From: Kappaphycus alvarezii
Lineage: Eukaryota > Rhodophyta > Florideophyceae > Gigartinales > Solieriaceae
Assembly (NCBI GenBank): GCA_002205965.3
Contig: NADL03000666.1
Location: 992,001 to 1,056,000 of the forward strand
Direction: 5' to 3'
Length of the DNA: 64,000 nucleotides
Shown: positions 14,359-25,039 of the stretch, in pieces
Numbering within the stretch: position 1 is the stretch's first letter
How the letters are laid out: the number at the start of each line of letters is the position of its first letter
The notes under the pieces: model-generated
Told to the model about the DNA's origin: nothing
What the model saw: only the letters and a program-made list of their open reading frames with translations
The model's database searches: none
Program-made: the position numbers and the translations under genes

Positions 14359-14400
14359 GGGGGAAGGGTTTGGGTGTTTAATTCTTGGAAGATATATCTA
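14359..14400 (+). repeat. MITE-like terminal-repeat motif, copy b
   Basis: Begins with a G run and reads GAAGGGTTTGGGTGTTTAAT then TCTTGGAAGATATATC, close to the family consensus. It is an unpaired end; the downstream sequence has a GATGTCACGTGATG word also seen in variant form near other copies. Confidence 0.6.
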
Positions 14401-14931
14401 GCTAGCCTAGTAAAGTCTCTCTTCTCTCTATCAGCAATAAGGTGAATCAGAATATTTGGTCCCCTTAGTCAAATTGCACAGATGGACAATCTTGCCTGGA
14501 TCAAGACTAGAATTGCTTCATGTTTCTATTAATTTAGGCCAATCATATGTCTCGATATCTGAAACTATGCTCATGACACCCCTGCTTGCATGGAAGCGGT
14601 GTACTGTACAGTAGGACGATGTCACGTGATGAACATGGAGGAGTCCATAGGGATGTTTTGGCAAATTGATTGGTGAGGTAAAGACAGGCAAAATAGTATT
14701 GTTGCTAGCACCACACAAGCTAATGCTGAAGAAAGGCTTCAGCTGAGTGCACAGCTTCAATGCAATGCGTTACTTTTGGAGTTAATAGCAACCGTTACTC
14801 TATCCACAAATCCTTATTAAAAGCACAGTACCTTGACCTTCGAAATTAAAAGCACAGCGTTACAGTACGCTTCTCATTACAAACGTCGTTTTGAGGCATT
14901 GTTAACTTAATTTATTGCTAAGGATTCGAGT

Positions 14932-15010
14932 GGGGAAATGTATGGTGATTTAATATTTGAAAGATATGGTCGGCTGTGGCCGGAATATCCTACAGGGTGG
15001 TGATTAGTGA
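14932..15010 (+). repeat. MITE-like motif, variant subfamily copy c
   Basis: Variant of the family with TTTAATATTTGAAAGATATG followed by GTCGGCTGTGGCCGGAATAT and CCTACAGGGTG. The same extended arrangement recurs at 17163-17240 (copy e), so these two form a subfamily. Confidence 0.55.
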
Positions 15011-15689
15011 TGCGAATAACGTCACGTAAATTGGATGCCTTTAAAGTACCTTTTTCTTTAATGCTATTTTGTGCCTCTGCCATGATTACATAGAGTTACG
15101 CAGTACATTTGATGTCGACAGTGCAGAATTTACCAGCCGAGGGGTAATCTTAACATGGCTGCATTTGTATAAGTTCTATCCTTTTATGTTGGATAGTATT
15201 CTCCTCCACACGTCTCATCTCTCAATTCGGCCACCACAGTAGATTGCTCGTTACTAGCTCTCGAACCTTAATTCTACACGAGGGCAAGAAGGAAAACAGC
15301 CCGAATTCTCCCATCTGCAAGGAGGAATCGATTTGGTTCTTCAATGGTTGAAAAGTGCGGTTCGGCTATCCCCCGGTGCATGCTAGACGTGTTCAGGATA
15401 ATGGGTAATGTCACTCGTGTGCCTAAAAGGCTGGCTCAAAGCCTGTCAGCAGGCGTTAAGCCAGCCATCTGCAAGAATAACTCCCGAATAATTATACGTA
15501 CCAAATCAGCATCTGTGGCTCATGCGATTTGACCAGCATACTGCTGTTTTTGTACAATGCTTTGGCGGGAGAGAACATTGCTGTTGGATCAAATCTGTTT
15601 AACACGTAATTGACCATAGTTCAGCTTTTCATCTGATTTCATGGACTGTATGGCCGTTTAGATGACCGAAATGGTATGCTCATTACCCT

Positions 15690-15830
15690 TCGAACGGTTA
15701 AGTGGGTGCCGGTCGCAGGGGTTTACTTGGGTGGTTTACTTAATTTTCCTGATAACAGCAATCGCAGACGAGGGTTAAGTGGGTCTTTTTGGGTTTACTT
15801 GAATGGGTTAAGTGGGTTTGACTACTGTGA
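15690..15830 (+). repeat. Short TTAAGTGGGT / GGTTTACTT repeat cluster
   Basis: TTAAGTGGGT occurs at 15698, 15775 and 15808, with GGTTTACTT words between. It is a G-rich-strand irregular repeat of about 130 bp. It resembles degenerate tandem amplification more than a gene. Confidence 0.45.
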
Positions 15831-15996
15831 GTGGTGCGAATGTGACGACAAATCCTTGTGGAGTACCTACTATATGTAGAATTATTACAATCGTTATGCA
15901 CCGTACCATACAAGGTGACTGAGTATCAGCCAGCCTATCTGTTTCAGTTTTTTATAACACATGAAGTAAAGATGATGACAACATCTGTTACAGGAA

Positions 15997-16048
15997 GGGG
16001 GGGGAAGTTTTCGGTGTTTTACTCTTGGAAGATACATCCGATCTATGT
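15997..16048 (+). repeat. MITE-like terminal-repeat motif, copy d
   Basis: A G run, then AAGTTTTCGGTGTTTTACTC and TTGGAAGATACATCCGATCT. This is one of the closest matches to the family consensus. It lies about 70 bp downstream of a TATCAGCCAGC repeat copy. Confidence 0.6.
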
Positions 16049-17162
16049 TACTGTAAGTGAACTCCCGTGTTGCCCCATTTCGGATACTGTTGCATGCCTT
16101 GCAATTATATACGTTGTAGATAAACAGAAAGACTATCTCATGTTGCCCGTAACATTCAAATCATATTGGGAAATATTGAGCTGTGGCCTTGGCGACAATT
16201 CCTAACTGATGGGAAGGGCTCAGAATTCAAACAAAAGGTTCTGTCCCTCCGATAATTTCCGAACCAGCACACTGTTTCCTTCTCTGGACTATGCAAGCAG
16301 ATATAGAGAAGTTTTTTTGTGCAGCGAAGACTTCCACAGAGATGTGGTGCATGAAGACCGTGAGATTCCGTAATGATTGGTGTAAAGAATGATGACCCAG
16401 AGGGAGCGTTGGGGTGTCACTTTAATTTGCTGACGAAAGAGAAGCAAACATGTAAAATCATATTTTTAGCTCACTCACCGTTTTCCGTTTCACTCCTATC
16501 AAGCTATCCCTTCCGCATCATATCTGCTCTAGGGCGATAAGAACGCAGCAATCTCAAGTGTAGGGGTACCGAAGGATCGCTCCCTGAGAATAAAATGCCT
16601 TTCTTTTTGTAAGGATGATCAGCAAAGAAAAAATATTCTTTGAGTATCATATCTCTATATCGTAGTAAATTCCTTTGAACCGCAACAATTCTTCACTGTG
16701 TTCCCAAGATTCAAGAAACGTAACTTTCACTTTGAGCCTGAAATATTATTTTTGGCTAGTAGATGCCCCTGTTGGGATGACTACCAATCAGAGATTTCGA
16801 ATAGCTGTTTAGCATCAAACTTGAGAAAGCACTGGGTTCATAAGCTGCTTCGCAAAAGCCGCGGAAAATTACTATGAATGATTGATATGGAGGCAGATGT
16901 ACATCACAGGATTATTTTTAACCAGTTCGAGGTAGATATATGAATGTCTGGCAATGAACTATCACCATTCTATAGTCTCAAGGATAGGTTGAATACTTAT
17001 TTTGAGCTTAGATGATGAGCCTCTTGGGATAACGGGAACGACCGATAGATGTGCAGGTGCAGTGTTCTTACTTGTTTGATGGGCATGACCAGTGCAGTGA
17101 TAGCACCAGGTGAGAAGATAACCTGTCGTGAATAATACTTTTGTAGTAGGGGACTTGATTAG

Positions 17163-17240
17163 TGGGAAAATGTTCGGGTGCTTTAATGTTTGAAAGATGT
17201 GGTCGGTTGGGGCCGGGAATATCTTAGAGGGTGACCGGTG
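17163..17240 (+). repeat. MITE-like motif, variant subfamily copy e
   Basis: Second copy of the variant subfamily: GGTGCTTTAATGTTTGAAAG, then GTCGGTTGGGGCCGGGAATA and CTTAGAGGGTG. It ends about 380 bp upstream of the secreted-protein start codon. Confidence 0.55.
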
Positions 17241-17623
17241 TGTCGCGAAATTTTTGACGTGACAGCAACTTTTCCATTGTGAGGAACTTATGTTTTGTTT
17301 CTGACCTATGCTTAGTAATTCTTGAGCGCTTGTCACATGCTCGAGTTCAAGTAGTTCAAAGCGACCATTCAAGGCTTGCAGTGATCATGACTGCCATCAA
17401 TACACGGCCGCTCTGCGAATTTGCTATAGCGTAGGTGCTACAAATCCTTCTTTTTGGCTCATAGTAGTTTGATCTGGATTTCTTTTACACGAGATTGAGG
17501 TCTGATGCATATCCAAAACAATATTTAAGTCAGGATGAGTTCCATTCACGAGGAGCTTGCATTACCCAGTCAAGGAAGTACGAACACCACCTTTCATCGG
17601 AGAGCACTCTCATTTCAAGCACT

Positions 17624-18430
17624 ATGAATGCCCTAAGGTTTATCTTAAGCGTTGCGCTTCTTGCGGCGTCCTGCTTTGCTGCATCTGTTCCTGTGCATCG
17701 TAAGCTTGACATCATTCCATGCAACGAGGCTGACCTTGGCGTTCCATGCACGAAGGGGGAACCAAAGAGAATTGTTCGGGTCGAGCATGGTACTCTTACA
17801 GTCCCGGTTGTTGACCGCCAGGAGGACGTGAATTTCGCTGTGAACAGATCTTCATCTGGCTTCTCCCGGGTCACTGGAGTTGGAGTGAGAGTCCAGATTG
17901 GCGTTTCCGCCTCTCTATCCTATAACATTAGTGTCAATGCACTTACATCTGAGAGCATCTCCTCCCTCAACCAGTCGTTTGTGTCACTTCTCAATGACAC
18001 TGAGCTAGAGATTTATGACAGGTTGGTAGCCGAATACAACTACGGGCTCTCCGTTCCATTCTTGGCATTGCTTGGGATAAATCTCAATGGCTCAACAACC
18101 GAAGAAAGTCAGAGGACCGCGTCTAGGTTTATTTCGCGGTACAATGATCTCTCCACAGTTGCAGAGGAACTTTTGGAGAGCACGGAGGAGGCCACAGTGT
18201 CTGTGGCGGGGAGCTTGATCGCAACTGGAGTCTCAAGGATACCAGTGGAAGGTTTCGTCTTCATTCGAACGGCTAGAGTGTTCTTTAATGACGGATCCTC
18301 AAGATTAGTTGTGACCTCCGATCCTAATGAGACTGAGGCAGCGACACTCGAAGGTACTGTTTTGCCCTCAAGAGACAGGAATCTATTCACGGGCTCTCCG
18401 GACGATGTACCAAGCTCTCTCTTCCGTTAA
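17624..18430 (+). CDS. Predicted secreted N-glycosylated protein, family unknown
   Basis: Single-exon frame of 268 residues, the most gene-like unbroken ORF in the window. The frame stays open 43 codons further upstream (to 17495). I choose the internal ATG at 17624 because it begins a textbook signal peptide: short N-terminus, hydrophobic core FILSVALLAASCF, small residues before the likely cleavage near ASVPVH. The mature part carries about six Asn-X-Ser/Thr sequons (NRSS, NISV, NQSF, NDTE, NGST, NETE), fitting passage through the secretory pathway. Only two cysteines lie near its N-terminus (IPCNEADLGVPC). No transmembrane segment is seen after the signal peptide, so it is probably extracellular or vacuolar. 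I recognise no catalytic motif or domain. MITE-like repeats flank it on both sides. Codon use is regular and no frame breaks are seen, so it looks functional. An N-terminally longer form without a signal peptide is the alternative. Confidence 0.75.
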   Translation: MNALRFILSVALLAASCFAASVPVHRKLDIIPCNEADLGVPCTKGEPKRIVRVEHGTLTVPVVDRQEDVNFAVNRSSSGFSRVTGVGVRVQIGVSASLSYNISVNALTSESISSLNQSFVSLLNDTELEIYDRLVAEYNYGLSVPFLALLGINLNGSTTEESQRTASRFISRYNDLSTVAEELLESTEEATVSVAGSLIATGVSRIPVEGFVFIRTARVFFNDGSSRLVVTSDPNETEAATLEGTVLPSRDRNLFTGSPDDVPSSLFR

Positions 18431-18735
18431 CTGTGGAAAGATAGTAGGAGGACATCGAACGTAGGCATTCCTTTTCATTAGAAAGTTAAAGGTTTGGTAT
18501 TGCCAAGTACAATACCTGTGCTATCTGGCATTTAAATTGATTGTCATTACTGAGAGTTGTCCAGAACGTACAAATTTCCGCACGTAGATGAAGAGAAGGT
18601 TGATTTACTACAAAAGCAGTAAATGTTCGAGCCTTAAGAGCAAGCAATCTCACGAGGTATTAAGGGCCTGACGACCGATTTCTGTCCCTATGCACGGCAG
18701 TAATGACGTATGTACGGTACTGAGTAGTAACGGAA

Positions 18736-18852
18736 ATTGGAGAGATTTGGGTGGTTTACTCTTGGAGGATATATCGACTTATCCTTTAAGTTTCCAAAAC
18801 CATGGGATAGACCGGATATATCTTCCAAGAGTAAAACACCCAAACCTTTCCC
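18736..18852. mobile_element. Compact fold-back MITE-like element, both ends present (copy f)
   Basis: The left end (18736-18783, GATTTGGGTGGTTTACTC then TTGGAGGATATAT) and right end (18803-18852, ATATATCTTCCAAGAGTAAA then ACACCCAAACCTTTCCC) are inverted copies of the family motif, separated by only about 20 bp. This is the only place where both ends are clearly adjacent. It therefore defines the ends of the family and supports calling it a terminal-inverted-repeat element. Confidence 0.65.
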
Positions 18853-19020
18853 ACAGTTTCCAAAACATCTACAATCGATTCAAAAAAGATATGCCAGCAC
18901 AGTATTAGGGGAGAAGCTACGCTCCCTAAAAGGCCACCTTAAGGTCAGCCATAAAGAAGCCCACATTGGACTTGACGGCTGCTGACGGAGGTTATAAAGT
19001 GAAACCTGCACACTTTGGGA

Positions 19021-19075
19021 TGGAGAGAAGGCGTTGGGTCTCTTAATGCTTGAAAATTACTATGGGGCTGCGATC
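19021..19075 (+). repeat. MITE-like motif, diverged copy g
   Basis: GAGAAGGCGTTGGGTCTCTT then AATGCTTGAAAATTAC. It is more diverged than the other copies but has the same order of words. An unpaired end. Confidence 0.4.
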
Positions 19076-19370
19076 CGAAGGAAGTACGGTATAGTATCAC
19101 ATGAAATGACTGCTTCGTAACTGGGAGAACTATGCCTCCTCCTAGACCATAACCAGCTCCACTAGTTCTGCGACGACGTCGCCGATGTTACAGAATGGAG
19201 ACCAAACCAGTTCATCCCGCGAGCAGGCACCTAGCATAGCACACAGCAGCAGCCGTCATGCCCGATGCGGCATGCTTGATGGCTGGCCTGAAGGTGGCTT
19301 TTTACTTCCCGATTACTGTGTCGGTATAACCTCTTTGAGTCGATTGTGGTTGTCTGGAAAACCATTGGAT

Positions 19371-19418
19371 AGATCGGATATATATTCCACGAGTTAAACA
19401 CCCAAACCTTTCCCCTAG
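19371..19418 (-). repeat. MITE-like terminal-repeat motif, copy h
   Basis: On the plus strand GGATAGATCGGATATATATT, CCACGAGTTAAACACCC, AAACCTTTCCCC. It is the inverted form of the family end, very close to the right end at 18803-18852. It could pair with any plus-orientation end upstream. Confidence 0.6.
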
Positions 19419-19419
19419 C

Positions 19420-20060
19420 ATAGCTTGGGCCTGTGTAGTCCCAGCATAGCCAAACCAGCGCTCTTGTCAGGGGCCGTAATCACCCCACTCTCGCGCTATG
19501 ACGCCCGCCAAAAGTCGCCTTTCAGTTTTTGTAAATACCGGCAGCGTGCAACTTTAATTTAGAAGCTTGAAGCTGAGCTGCCTCTCAACTTGCATAACCT
19601 CTTTCGCAGGACGCATTTTACTCCGCTCAATATTTTGGAATCTCAAATATTCCTAGAGATTGCATTAATAATGCTAAGCAAGAAACTGAAGGTATTATTT
19701 TTACGCTCACAAATTCCCTCCCTTTACGTTTCCATACTCACTCTCTTCTTCTTTACTACTCCCTCGACTTTCCTTTTCTTTCATGCGACTAAATTTATAT
19801 TTCTTTATACTCTTTTCTTTTTCTCGTTTCTCTTTTATGAGCCATTTCCTTCTTGTTTGATGTTAATTCATTTCGGCTTCTCCGTTTATTTGATCTCCTT
19901 CGGCCCTAAAAATATTTTTCCATAATCAATACTTCTATACATGATTTACGCCATTAACTACCCCTTTTAAGGCAGTTTACACTAAATCTCACTACAAGAC
20001 CATTTTCCGCCCACTTTTTATTCAGCGGGCCTGTCAATCTGAACCTCCTGGCGCTGTTAA
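19420..20060. other. No supportable gene
   Basis: T- and CT-rich sequence with a hydrophobic plus-strand open frame (19590-19925) whose composition simply follows the T-rich DNA. I see no domain, repeat or transposon end. Confidence 0.4.
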
Positions 20061-20076
20061 AAAATGTCGACCACCG

Positions 20077-20659
20077 TTGAAAATTATCCACGTCACTATA
20101 ACGACAAGATTTTTACAATTGAAACCCCCCCTGACAGCCATCATGCATGGAATACCCTCTTCTCGCCCCATTTCCAAAACTTGCCACCCTCGCCCCATTA
20201 CCGTCTCTGTTTTATTCCCTTCGGGCCCAACGGACGTCGAGGACTGCCTCCGTCGTCAAAACAGGAAACAAATGTCAGATTTTTTTGCTCGTCACCTGGA
20301 AGAGATCGAAGCACAATGATCGGTAGGGGGACTCGGAAGAGGTAAATGATAATTCAGAGGAGTGCTTCGAGGAGTGGGTGGCCCCCGAACTGGTCCATGG
20401 GATGGTAAAAGAAGAACCTGAGGACGAGCCCGGCGAGGAAAATGGAGGAGGGGAGGCTGGAAAAGAAGGAATGGAATATGAGGAGACCGCGGATGAAGAA
20501 GGGGATGAACAGCCGGGTCATAGTGGAGGGGAAGGATTTAATTGGTTGGATCAGGTAGTCACGGCCATGGACTGGGTTGAAGGGGATTCAGGTGAGTTGT
20601 ACTCGTTGCGAGGAGGGGCAGACAATTGTGGACCATCCACGGGCGTTTGTAAGGACTAA
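20077..20659 (+). pseudogene. Acidic hypothetical ORF, probably frameshifted
   Basis: Two plus-strand frames read as one protein tail after a frame change near 20320. The first (20077-20319) ends RRQNRKQMSDFFARHLEEIE. The second continues DSEEVNDNSEECFEEW into a strongly acidic region (20378-20659) rich in Glu, Asp and Gly, with WLDQVVTAMDWVEGD near the end. Basic-then-acidic tails like this occur in some transposases, but I see no catalytic motif, so the family is not assigned. It may be the 3' end of an old element or a small nuclear protein. Confidence 0.25.
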
Positions 20660-23600
20660 TTGAGTACTTGTGATGTTTTAAGGGAAGTGCTAGGTTCTGA
20701 CCTATAGGATTAAGATTTTGAGGAGTAGAATAATTTCGTTTCTTTCGAGTATATTTTGTCAAAAATTTCCAGCCCACATGAAATCTTTTCCTACTTTTTC
20801 TGGTGCTTCTAGTAGTTTTACCGAGATTTCAGTTTGGAAAAAATGTCTATCCAAGCTCAGTAAATTGCTTCGCCAATGAGATGGAAAGCAATTTGGGAGT
20901 CAAATTCAAACCAAAACCTTCAATCAGTTCCCTAGCCTCTATGTGAGGTAGTACGGCCTGCCCCTTTAGAGTTGGTTAATAGATCAGTCACTCCTCTTTC
21001 ACATCCACTCCTCTCCATCGCCCGTTAACTTCTACTTTAGCACTTTAGTAGGTCGCAAAGACTCTCACCTCGGGTAGTTATTGGTTCCCTTTCTCTTTGG
21101 CGCCATTTTTACCCCATCAAATACCACCAAAAAATACACCAAAATGGTTTTCGCGGAGAGCGACAAATCAATACCAGAAAAAACTGCGAAAGTGGGTCTC
21201 ACATTCTTTGTTCTTCAGATCACAGCCAAAACTCTCGTCTGGAATACCCCTCAAAACATATAGGCCCTCCAGCGGCTCTTTTAGTTGTTCCAATGTGTGG
21301 TGCATTATGCGCGCATACGAGGAGATCTAGGTTGAACTTGAGTTGAAACTTGGAGGTAGGCAAGCTGAGTTGAGCTGACATCTCCAAAACAGGGTTTACA
21401 TAGATATGAAGATAAATAATTGCCGAACAAAAAACTCCGATAGTAGCGAATGCAAAGGGTTTCCAGTAAAACAGCCTGAGTATCGTAAGTAGCGCTTTTG
21501 GAACTTGTGGTAGGCATGAATGACATACTCTGAAAATATGTAAGACGGAAATTGGTCCAGGTGGCATAGGACAGCAAGGTAGTTTTTGATTGATAATAAA
21601 GCAAGTATAAAATACCCCAGTGTGGAACTCACCCGTAACCATTCCCAGTATACAAATAGGGTCAAACCTTGTGTGAATAAACTAAAACGAAAATTTGTAA
21701 TGAAAGCAAAGTGCCGAGTAGCCCTTGCTATCACGTTACTGGAGGCTTGCGTCTTGGGCGATGGAAAATTCGAACATATACGATCCCACTTCATGCAAAG
21801 ACAAACTGCAGCAGCCGATCCATCCAATGCATTCTTTCTAACGGCTGGTCTTACAAGTATTGAAGAAGCTCCCCGTACTGCTCATTAATAGTGCTTCTAT
21901 ATGCCTTTTTCCCCTCCACGCACTTCCATCAGTGCCTGTAATGAGTAAAACACTTGTCTCGGTGACAGATGCGGGGTTTTCAAAACCAAGGGGTAGTAGA
22001 AAGTAGGCTTGGAGCATGGGGGAACGAAAATAGCTGGCAGAGAAACAGACCCGGGTCCACATATGCCCTCAAAGACAGAGCAACTTACTCAATCTGTCCT
22101 ATTCATTCCCCAATCCTTATTAAATTCTTCTTCAAAACTAGCTATTCACCCCAAAAGAGTTTAGAATGCTTTACTGGTGCATTGGAATCAAGGAAATTAA
22201 GAAACGGCTGGTCAATATAATAGTTAGGTGTAGTGAATAAATTAAAAGGATTCCAGGGCCATTGCGTCAAAGAATAAACCGAAGACTAGTCTACTAGTTC
22301 TCATTATATTAGAGTGAACATGTACAGTATGGGAACTTCTCCCATTCTCCACACAACCTAAGCAGGTACAATAAGAAAGATGCTTTATAAGAGTAAATCC
22401 ACAAAGACTGGTAGTGGAAGTCAACCATTCTAAAATAGAGTCGCCCGAAAGGAAAAAATGCTACCGCATCCTAGGTACAGGAACAAGGAAAGGGTTAAAA
22501 GTAATTATGGTCCACTATTCTTTATTGGAAGGGCTTTTACCGAAACTTTTCTGAAGTATGAAGTTGATTTGCGACTTCTTTCCTAATGGAGCACTCACTT
22601 AAATTCTTGTCTACACTTGACTCACCTGCATCGAGAAAATACAGCTACCGAGCTTATACATAACTTTTATCTGCCCTTCAAGTCTCTACTATACATCCTA
22701 AATATTAAATCATCCGCCCAGTTACATCTCATGGGCCTGATATACAAACTAAAGGGTAGTTTGTGGACAAGTATCTAATTTATACCTCGATCAGCACACA
22801 ATATAGATAGTAACCAAAAATATTCCCTAAATAACAAAAATAACGATAAAATAATCATAGATTCGTGCAAAAAGCTCTCTGTTGTAAACTTATTTCTCAA
22901 GCATATACAGGAACTAAAATTCTTCCTGGTAGAAATAAAGCTTCAGTTTATCTGAAAAAAGTATTAGACCACGATGATACCAACACTTGCCTCATCTTCT
23001 ACCACATATTTGGGACGATCCTCCAAGGAAACATATATATACACACCTCTTAAGATTGTGGGACAACAGGTACTAGTGTACAATATAAGCCGTATTATTT
23101 GTGCTCCGAGGCTTCCTCAGCCTACCTAAACTGCTGGTACTTCCATTTCAAAATTGGAAGGAGTGTAATCTCTAATGGGTTCCTACTCCAACCTTCTAAG
23201 ATCGTTTCCGAGAAAAGTGGGTTCAACTGGAAGTAAATTGACGCTATTTATACTATATTTAATCCTTACTGCCTTTTTGTTGATCAGCGAGAGGCTGAGT
23301 ACTGGCACATTGAGTGAAAATTGAATTAATGAGCCTTGGATAATTACTTTATTGGTAGAAGTTTTGAGGCTTGAAGAGCGCGGCTTTAATTCTAAAGTAT
23401 AATAAGTTCTCTACATATTGAGAGGTCTTCATCCAACAAAAGAAGTGCGACCTCTTTGCCTTCGCGAATTTGCGCCAATTCATGAACATGTTAAACACCA
23501 GAAACACAAAATTTTCGGACAGAAAAAGATGAAAAAGAAGCAAGGCTAGCTCAAATCATATGTATTAAAAGGGTTGCACATCTCTTGAAACTAGGAATCG

Positions 23601-24300
23601 AAATGGATATGCGCAGTTATTTTCATAGATTAGAAAAGCTTTAAGCTTTCATTAAGGTTGTCCGCAAAGTTCCCCAACACGCGGTTAACTAGCAGTTCTT
23701 ACAGTCACTTCGAAAGACACCGCAAATTTTAAAGACCTGTTTTGAACAAAGTGAAACTGCACCCAAACTGGACGTTATGAAAGTTAACGTCCTTTTCGGG
23801 TGTGACGTGTTCAAGACGACAAGCGCAAACGTCATGTATGACTTCATGACTTCTCGAGCAGCATTGAGCTCATATCTCATGCTCAAACTTCAGCCCTAGA
23901 TCAAACACCGGTGGTTTCGATCTGTACTTGTCCTGATTGAAGGCTCACCTTCCTTCCTGTTCTACTCGATGGCGTCCGTCGACTCAGCCCAAGATGATCA
24001 AATGACCAGAACGGTCCCTGATGTAAGCATGTCCGATCCCTTGCCGTTTTAACGAGACGAATAAACTCTAGGAAATGACAAAAAGAGCGGTTGTGTTGAG
24101 ATCCGGGGTACGTATGGACCAAAAATACCAGTGAACAACTCAAAAATACAACCTGCAGACTGCGGAACAAACTACACCGTCTTCTAACCTATTCTTTCTT
24201 CCTCTGTGGCTAATATTCGCATTGACACGCGAGTTCAGATGCGCAGAAACGTAATTTGAGCCAGCGCCTTAGTATGCTTGACTAGCAGCTATGGTAAACA
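20660..24300. other. Mostly featureless intergenic region
   Basis: Apart from the dispersed repeat at 21035-21120, I see nothing I can support. The long minus-strand frames at 21220-21830 are hydrophobic and overlap each other in different frames, with no recognised domain. The rest (22-24.3 kb) contains only short frames. Confidence 0.4.
21035..21120 (+). repeat. Dispersed repeat copy 2 (of 2)
   Basis: Direct-orientation partner of 12495-12585, sharing GCACTTTAGT, CTCGGGTAGTT and TTGGTTCC words and a GGCGCCA-plus-T-run ending. Divergence is roughly one base in five by eye. Confidence 0.55.
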
Positions 24301-24370
24301 CGTTGCATTCTATTGTCGAGGTCGGAAGCAAGCCGTAAAATAGAGAGTACCAGCTGCCTTTTAGCGTGAG

Positions 24371-24909
24371 GTGTACAAGGATTTTTTTCAAGATCAAAAA
24401 TCATGCACAGCAGCAGAGGGTAAAGTTTCTGATAGGGATCAACTCCCACAGGAACGAAGATTTCAAACTGCATTGCACAATGCGTTCGTTGATATTCGAA
24501 CAGGTGTCTCTGACAATGCTGGATGCCCGATTATGACCTTGCAGGATGAAGACTTGATGCAACGCCTGAAGAAAAGCGACACTTATCATAAGAACAAAAT
24601 AAGCGACTATCGGGAGATTATGAAAAGCTCACACAAATGAGTAATCCTAGAAATACGCACCTGAAGCTGGAGAAACTTTAAAAGACGAAGAAGAGGGTAC
24701 AAAAGAATCTAAGTCACGTCTTACATATGAATATAATGCAGCAGACAGTCAGCGCAACCAGTTGGATGGTGTCAGTAGTTGACAAAAAGTCACAAGACTT
24801 ATGTCAGGTGGTACAAGGCCAGATCAAGGTGCAGGAGGATGATGCTAGAGGGCTTCTAAGTTTACATTCAAAACAACTTGATGCACTGGAAAGCGAGGAG
24901 ATCGACTGA
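24371..24909 (+). pseudogene. Possible accessory ORF remnant of a PIF/Harbinger element
   Basis: Two plus-strand frames (24371-24640 and 24727-24909) have charged, helix-rich composition (MTLQDEDLMQRLKKSD; SLHSKQLDALESEEID). They end about 130 bp before the 3' end of the minus-strand Harbinger transposase pseudogene, so the two would be tail to tail. Autonomous PIF/Harbinger elements carry a second gene for a Myb/SANT-like protein beside the transposase, and the position and character here would fit. The Myb tryptophans are not visible, so the identity rests on context alone. Confidence 0.25.
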
Positions 24910-25039
24910 AAGATCAAAAGATTCCTAGTACTGAAGAAGCAAGGAAATATCAATGAAGAGTAATTCAAAATTCGTTTTGGAGAGGCAGTTGGACTCCAAA
25001 AAAACCTGCACTGTCTCTTATAGATGTGGAAAAGTCCTG

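Noticed and set aside
21220-21830. Hydrophobic minus-strand frames that could suggest a membrane protein
   Set aside because: Three overlapping frames are equally hydrophobic, no conserved motif appears, and the DNA composition explains them.
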